DNA of 64,000 nt from Sphingomonas sp. (GTDB lineage Bacteria; Pseudomonadota; Alphaproteobacteria; Sphingomonadales; Sphingomonadaceae), in assembly GCF_024508665.1 (NCBI RefSeq), contig NZ_JANINP010000007.1, positions 310,001 through 374,000 on the forward strand, in the 5' to 3' direction. Below, in pieces: positions 60,414-64,000 of the stretch. The notes under the pieces were generated by a model. The model saw only the letters and a list, made by a program, of their open reading frames with translations, ran no database searches and had not been told where the DNA came from. The position numbers and the translations under genes are program-made. Positions within the stretch are counted from its first letter, which is position 1, and each line of letters starts with the position of its first letter.

Positions 60414-60604
60414 TGGCCCGCGCTCCAGCTCGCCATCGCGGTGGCGAACACGGTCAGGATCGCGGTGAGCGCGAACAGCATCGTCGCGCCGATGCGGCGG
60501 GCATAGACCGCGCCTTCGCTCGCCGCACGTCGAGTCAGGACGAAGATCCCGCCCGCAGCCGCGGCACCGGCCACCGTATACATGATCAGCGGCGCGCGAT
60601 TCAT
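60410..60604 (-). CDS. small membrane protein, 64 aa
   Basis: ATG 60604 follows AAGGAGCGCGGC, an excellent ribosome site. Two hydrophobic segments (about 6-23 and 41-60) linked by a basic turn (TRRAASEGAVYARR). First gene of the three-gene membrane set leading into nrdB. No family recognised. The longer frame starting at 60679 has no ribosome site. Confidence 0.7.
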   Translation of the reverse strand: MNRAPLIMYTVAGAAAAGGIFVLTRRAASEGAVYARRIGATMLFALTAILTVFATAMASWSAGQ

Positions 60605-60723
60605 GCCGCGCTCCTTGCCGCCGAAGCACGTGCGCCGGGGATGCGGGAAATCCCGGATGCCGCGCAGGCCGCGCTCCACCTAGTCCGGGTTCCAGTCATC
60701 ATTCGACCAGAGGAGAAACAAGA

Positions 60724-60966
60724 ATGAGCCAGTTGAACAACATCCGCGCCGGCATGGCCGTGATCGGCGCCGACGGCGTCGCGGTGGGCACCGTCGATGG
60801 CGTTACCCATCACAGCATCAAGCTGCGCCCGACCGGCGTCCGCGGCGAGGAAGGCGAGCGCCCGCACTTCACCCCGGCCGGCCTGATCGCCGAGATCGAA
60901 GGCGACACCGTACGTCTCAGCGCCAATGCCGACGTGGCCGTGACGTTCGAGGACGAAGAGGTCTAG
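60724..60966 (+). CDS. DUF2171 domain protein
   Basis: Protein of 80 aa with the DUF2171 core: IRAGMAVIGADGVAVGTVDGVTHHSIKL, HFTPAGLIAEIEGDTVRLSANADVAVTF. The fold is predicted beta-rich (PRC-barrel-like). GAGGAGAAACAAG precedes the ATG. A second copy follows 87 bp downstream. Function unknown; such genes are often stress-induced in sphingomonads as far as I recall, but the sequence does not prove it. Confidence 0.88.
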   Translation: MSQLNNIRAGMAVIGADGVAVGTVDGVTHHSIKLRPTGVRGEEGERPHFTPAGLIAEIEGDTVRLSANADVAVTFEDEEV

Positions 60967-61052
60967 AACTCCGGTGGGGGTCATGCGACCATCTCCGGAG
61001 TCGTGCGTTCTGCCCGCGTAACCATTCCGCCAACCATCACAGGAGCATGTTC

Positions 61053-61319
61053 ATGACCGACCTCAGCCAGATCAAGGAACATATGGAAGTCATCGGCGCC
61101 GACGGCGTCCATGTCGGTACCGTCGACCATGTCGAGGGCGACCGCATCAAGCTGACCAAGAAGGATTCGGGCGCGGATGTCGCGGAAGGGCAGGGCAGCC
61201 ATGCCAGGCACCACCATTACATCTCCAAGGGCCTGATCGCCGACATCGAAGGCGACAAGGTGCGGTTGAGCGCCAATGCCGACGTCGCCGTGACCTTCGA
61301 GGAAGAAGAGCAGAGTTGA
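61053..61319 (+). CDS. DUF2171 domain protein, tandem paralogue
   Basis: Protein of 88 aa and clear paralogue of the gene at 60724: both contain VIGADGV-VGTVD, KL and VRLSANADVAVTFEEE/FEDEE. Extra residues here include GQGSHARHHHYISK, a His-rich insertion. ATG 61053 is preferred because AGGAG is eight bases upstream, while ATG 61047 is too close. The acidic tail ends in EEEEQS. The pair arose by local duplication. Confidence 0.88.
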   Translation: MTDLSQIKEHMEVIGADGVHVGTVDHVEGDRIKLTKKDSGADVAEGQGSHARHHHYISKGLIADIEGDKVRLSANADVAVTFEEEEQS

Positions 61320-61329
61320 GTCGATAACT

Positions 61330-61464
61330 CCCTCTCCCTTTGGGAGAGGGAAGGGGCCCGTCGCGTTAGCGACGGGAAGGGTGAGGGTGAGGCGGCTCAT
61401 GAGAGTTGGTCACCCTCACCCTTCCGGCGCTTCGCGCCTCCCTCCCTCTCCCAGTGGGAAAGGG
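61330..61464. repeat. composite palindromic element overlapping the DUF559 gene
   Basis: CCCTCTCCC-TTT-GGGAGAGGG (61330-61350) and CCCTCTCCC-AGT-GGGAAAGGG (61444-61464) flank AAGGGTGAGGGTG (61377-61389 region) and its complement CACCCTCACCCTT (61411-61423 region). The right half lies inside the DUF559 reading frame. Confidence 0.82.
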
Positions 61465-61804
61465 AAGCGTCAATCGCCTCGATCACGCCGTCGGTATTTT
61501 CCAGAACCTCATTGTTCCAGAAGCGCAGCACGCGATAGCCTTCGCTCTCGATGAAGCGCGTACGACGAGCGTCGTATTCCTCGGCCTCCGCATGCTGGCC
61601 GCCATCGACTTCGATCACAACTTTTTGCGCGAAGCAGAGAAAGTCCGCCGCATAGGGGCCGATCGGCGCCTGGAAACGCCACTTCATTCCCGGAAACGCT
61701 TCCTTCAACGCACGTTCCAGCCGCTTCTCGGCCTCCGTCGCATTGCGACGCAGAGCGCGAAGTCGGTTCACGGTTCCCGATGGCTGATCTGCGTAAAGGC
61801 GCAT
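61397..61804 (-). CDS. DUF559 endonuclease-like protein
   Basis: Vsr-like fold protein of 135 aa: RALRRNATEAEKRLERALKEAFPG, KWRFQAPIGPYAADFLCFAQKVVIEVDGGQHAEAEEYDARRTRFIESEGYRVLRFWNNEVLENTDGV-type core with the PD-(D/E)xK-like aspartate/glutamate (ADFLCF, IEVDGGQH). The family is nuclease-related by fold. The last 20 or so residues (SHWEREGGAKRRKGEGDQLS) are encoded within the composite repeat. It lies between nrdA and the DUF2171 genes. Start ATG 61804 is followed upstream by another repeat. Confidence 0.87.
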   Translation of the reverse strand: MRLYADQPSGTVNRLRALRRNATEAEKRLERALKEAFPGMKWRFQAPIGPYAADFLCFAQKVVIEVDGGQHAEAEEYDARRTRFIESEGYRVLRFWNNEVLENTDGVIEAIDASLSHWEREGGAKRRKGEGDQLS

Positions 61805-61812
61805 GCTGCTGT

Positions 61813-61908
61813 CACCCTCACCCTTCCCACTCGCCTTCGGCTCGCGGGCCCCTTCCCTCTCCCATTGGGAGAGGGAGGGAGCGGCGTAGCCGCGGAAGGG
61901 TGAGGGTG
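61813..61908. repeat. composite palindromic intergenic element
   Basis: Terminal arms CACCCTCACCCTTCC (61813-61827) and GGAAGGGTGAGGGTG (61894-61908) are perfect complements. Inside are CTTCGGCTCGCGGG and CCCTCTCCC-ATT-GGGAGAGGG. It fills the gap between nrdA and the DUF559 gene. Confidence 0.85.
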
Positions 61909-61924
61909 TTTCTCCTATATCACC

Positions 61925-63844
61925 TCACTGGCACGCCAGGCATTCATCGTAATCCGTCGTTTCGCCCAGCTCGAACTTGGGCGCCTCGATCGTGTTGTCG
62001 GCTTCGACCCCGCCCGCGAAGCCGGCGCGCTGCACCGATTTCGAGCGGAGGTAGTAAAGCGACTTCACGCCCAATTCCCAGGCGCGGAAGTGGAGCATCA
62101 ACAGGTCCCACTTCTCGACATCGGCCGGGATGAACAGGTTGAGGCTGGTCGACTGGTCGATATAGGGCGTGCGGTCGGCCTGGAGCTCGATCAGCCAGCG
62201 CTGGTCGATCTCGAAGCTGGTCTTGTAGCAGTCCTTCTCTTCCTGGGTCAGGAAGTCGAGATGCTGGACCGAGCCGCCGCGCTCGAGGATCGAGTTCCAC
62301 ACCGCGTCGCTGTTCTTCGACTTCTCGATGAAGATCTTCTCGAGATACGGGTTCTTGACCGAGAACGACCCGGACAGCGTCTTGTGCGTGTAGATGTTCG
62401 CCGGGATCGGTTCGATGCACGCGCTGGTGCCGCCGCAGATGATCGAGATCGACGCGGTCGGCGCGATCGCCATCTTGCAGCTGAACCGCTCCATCACGCC
62501 CATGTCGGCGGCGTCGGGGCAGGGGCCGCGCTCGACCGCCAGCGCCATCGACGCGGCGTCGACCTGCGCGCGGATCTGCTTGAACATCTTCATGTTCCAC
62601 GACTTCGCCATCGCGCCTTCGAACGGCAGGCCGCGCGCCTGGAGGAACGAATGGAAGCCCATCACGCCCAGGCCGACCGACCGCTCGCGCATCGCCGAAT
62701 AAGCGGCGCGCTCCATGCCGGGCTCGGCGCGGTCGATATAATCCTGCAGCACATTGTCGAGGAACCGCATGATGTCCTCGATGAACCGCTCTTCCTTGTG
62801 CCACTGGTCCCAGGTCTCGAGGTTGAGCGAGCTGAGGCAGCACACCGCGGTGCGATCGTTGCCGAGATGGTCTTTGCCGGTCGGCAGGGTGATTTCCGAG
62901 CACAGGTTGGAGGTCGAGACCTTCAAGCCCAGGTCGCGATGATGCTTGGGCATTGACGAGTTCACGTGATCGGCGAAGATGATGTACGGCTCGCCGGTGG
63001 CGAGACGGGTCTCGACCAGCTTCTGGAACAACGCGCGCGCATCGACCCGGCCGCGCTCGCTGCCGTCCTTGGGCGAGACCAGTGCCCATTCCTTGCCGTC
63101 GCGGACCGCTTCCATGAAGGCGTCGGGAATCAGCACGCCATGGTGCAGGTTGAGTGCCTTGCGGTTGAAGTCGCCCGACGGTTTGCGGATCTCGAGGAAT
63201 TCCTCGATCTCGGGGTGCGAAATGTCGAGATAGCAGGCGGCCGAGCCGCGGCGCAGCGAGCCCTGGCTGATCGCCAGCGTCAGGCTGTCCATCACGCGGA
63301 CGAACGGGATGATGCCGCTGGTCTTGCCGTTCAGGCCGACCGGCTCGCCGATGCCGCGGACATTGCCCCAATAGGTGCCGATGCCGCCGCCACGCGAGGC
63401 GAGCCAGACATTCTCGTTCCAGGTGTCGACGATGCCGTTGAGGCTGTCGGGCACTGAGTTGAGGAAGCACGAGATCGGAAGACCGCGGCCGGTGCCGCCG
63501 TTCGACAATACCGGCGTCGCCGGCATGAACCACAGCTTCGAGATATAGTCGTAGAGGCGCTGGGCGTGCGCGCCGTCATCGGCATAGGCCGACGCCACGC
63601 GGACAAAGAGATCCTGATACGATTCGCCCGGCAGCAGATAGCGGTCGTTGAGCGTGTCCTTGCCGAAATCGGTGAGGAGGTCGTCGCGCGAATGGTCGAC
63701 CTCGACCGGATACGGCTTCGCGATCGACCTCGAATCGCGCTTCTTCGCTTTGGGTGCCGCATTCGCCTGCACCGCCGCCGCAGCCGCCTCGATCGCATCG
63801 GTCGCCATGTTCTCGCCCGTTCCTTCGGTGTCTCTGAAATCCAT
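61925..63844 (-). CDS. nrdA: class Ia ribonucleotide reductase alpha subunit
   Basis: Catalytic R1 subunit of 639 aa. Motifs in order: GRGLPISCFLNSVPDSLNGI (substrate Cys region near 130), GGGIGTYWGNVRGIGEP, SNLCSEITLP, DRTAVCCLSSLNLETW, NMKMFKQIRAQVDAASMALA, FSCKMAIAPTASISIICGGTSACIEPIPANIY, and a C-terminal redox pair in DECLACQ. It reduces ribonucleotides to deoxyribonucleotides with NrdB. The N-terminus starts at ATG 63844 (AGGGG upstream) and leads quickly into the core with no ATP-cone. A hairpin GGGGG-AACGAA-CCCCC lies in the leader. nrdB is about 2.3 kb downstream. Confidence 0.96.
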   Translation of the reverse strand: MDFRDTEGTGENMATDAIEAAAAAVQANAAPKAKKRDSRSIAKPYPVEVDHSRDDLLTDFGKDTLNDRYLLPGESYQDLFVRVASAYADDGAHAQRLYDYISKLWFMPATPVLSNGGTGRGLPISCFLNSVPDSLNGIVDTWNENVWLASRGGGIGTYWGNVRGIGEPVGLNGKTSGIIPFVRVMDSLTLAISQGSLRRGSAACYLDISHPEIEEFLEIRKPSGDFNRKALNLHHGVLIPDAFMEAVRDGKEWALVSPKDGSERGRVDARALFQKLVETRLATGEPYIIFADHVNSSMPKHHRDLGLKVSTSNLCSEITLPTGKDHLGNDRTAVCCLSSLNLETWDQWHKEERFIEDIMRFLDNVLQDYIDRAEPGMERAAYSAMRERSVGLGVMGFHSFLQARGLPFEGAMAKSWNMKMFKQIRAQVDAASMALAVERGPCPDAADMGVMERFSCKMAIAPTASISIICGGTSACIEPIPANIYTHKTLSGSFSVKNPYLEKIFIEKSKNSDAVWNSILERGGSVQHLDFLTQEEKDCYKTSFEIDQRWLIELQADRTPYIDQSTSLNLFIPADVEKWDLLMLHFRAWELGVKSLYYLRSKSVQRAGFAGGVEADNTIEAPKFELGETTDYDECLACQ

Positions 63845-63881
63845 CTCTCGCCCCTGCTTTTCCGCTCGCACATGTCGACTC

Positions 63882-63897
63882 GGGGGAACGAACCCCC
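63882..63897 (-). promoter_or_regulatory. hairpin in nrdA leader
   Basis: GGGGG-AACGAA-CCCCC, five-base stem, 38 bp upstream of the nrdA start. It may influence translation; no NrdR-type box was recognised in the visible leader. Confidence 0.3.
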
Positions 63898-64000
63898 ACC
63901 TTATCATCCGGGCTCGACAGGCGAGAACAAAAATAGTCCACAGCCTGTTCAAAAGGCACGAGCAGGGTCCTGCCGCGATATAGGATCGCGACTGGATTTC

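Noticed and set aside
63845..64000. NrdR box in the nrdA promoter
   Set aside because: No pair of NrdR-type 16-bp boxes is recognisable; only small unrelated palindromes (63962-63990) are present.
1..64000. tRNA, rRNA, CRISPR array, prophage or integrase
   Set aside because: No T-loop-like GGTTCGA context with cloverleaf, no regularly spaced repeats and no recombinase or phage protein were found in the whole window.

Overview
The window is a high-GC chromosomal segment of a free-living alphaproteobacterium, almost certainly a sphingomonad (Sphingomonas or a close relative). This is read from gene content: a TonB-dependent receptor of the Xanthomonas/Caulobacter type, PEP-CTERM regulators PrsK/PrsR, a TorF-type porin, two DUF2171 proteins, and several small secreted proteins with the DIVVCG signature that I associate with sphingomonads. 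About 70 protein genes are supported. I see no rRNA, tRNA, CRISPR array, transposase, integrase or phage gene.

Layout. 1-5.2 kb: a hypothetical gene, a MarR-GNAT fusion regulator with a palindromic operator, a DUF6311-like membrane protein and a secreted M3 oligopeptidase. 5.4-9.5 kb: a TonB receptor meeting a convergent HNH nuclease-manC pair. 9.7-17.4 kb: an exopolysaccharide initiation transferase followed by prsK, prsR, a TPR protein and a DUF815 ATPase, i.e. the regulatory arm of a PEP-CTERM/exopolysaccharide system without its exosortase. 17.4-22.1 kb: histidine kinase, lipid kinase, phosphoesterase, dipeptidase and acetyltransferase. 22.4-27.9 kb (minus strand): a zinc-type Fur regulator with a MerC protein behind a Zur-box-like site, TorF porin, MscS channel, cystathionine beta-lyase and mercaptopyruvate sulfurtransferase. 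28.2-32.4 kb: queF, then a GT4 fusion protein and a GH130 enzyme that look like one glycan unit.

32.4-42.8 kb: OPT transporter, an M20 amidohydrolase operon, a MOSC protein with a leader ORF, and the envelope quality-control set degP-hflC-hflK divergent from mrp. 42.9-47.6 kb: small secreted proteins, homoserine dehydrogenase, a 2-oxoglutarate oxygenase and a lipoprotein. 47.7-57.4 kb: mostly small accessory genes (DUF3597, MFS efflux, acidic protein, orphan ExbD, MliC lipoprotein, cytochrome c', CHRD, NTF2-like proteins, YjhX, DUF1330). 57.5-64 kb: a low-GC DUF4238-like gene, then class Ia ribonucleotide reductase with nrdB and nrdA split by about 2.3 kb of small membrane genes, DUF2171 genes and a DUF559 protein.

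Between genes there is a recurring family of palindromic elements (CCCTCTCCC/GGGAGAGGG type), single or as composites of about 95-160 bp. One composite supplies the C-terminal codons of the DUF559 gene. The most useful new signals are regulatory: a near-identical 22-bp palindrome at the same place before two unrelated genes 9 kb apart (47653-47674 and 56873-56894), a Zur-box-like site before merC-zur, overlapping palindromes before an orphan exbD, and a 16-bp hairpin whose arm holds the ribosome-binding site of a 23-codon leader ORF before the MOSC gene. I did not find a convincing new multi-gene defence or biosynthetic system.
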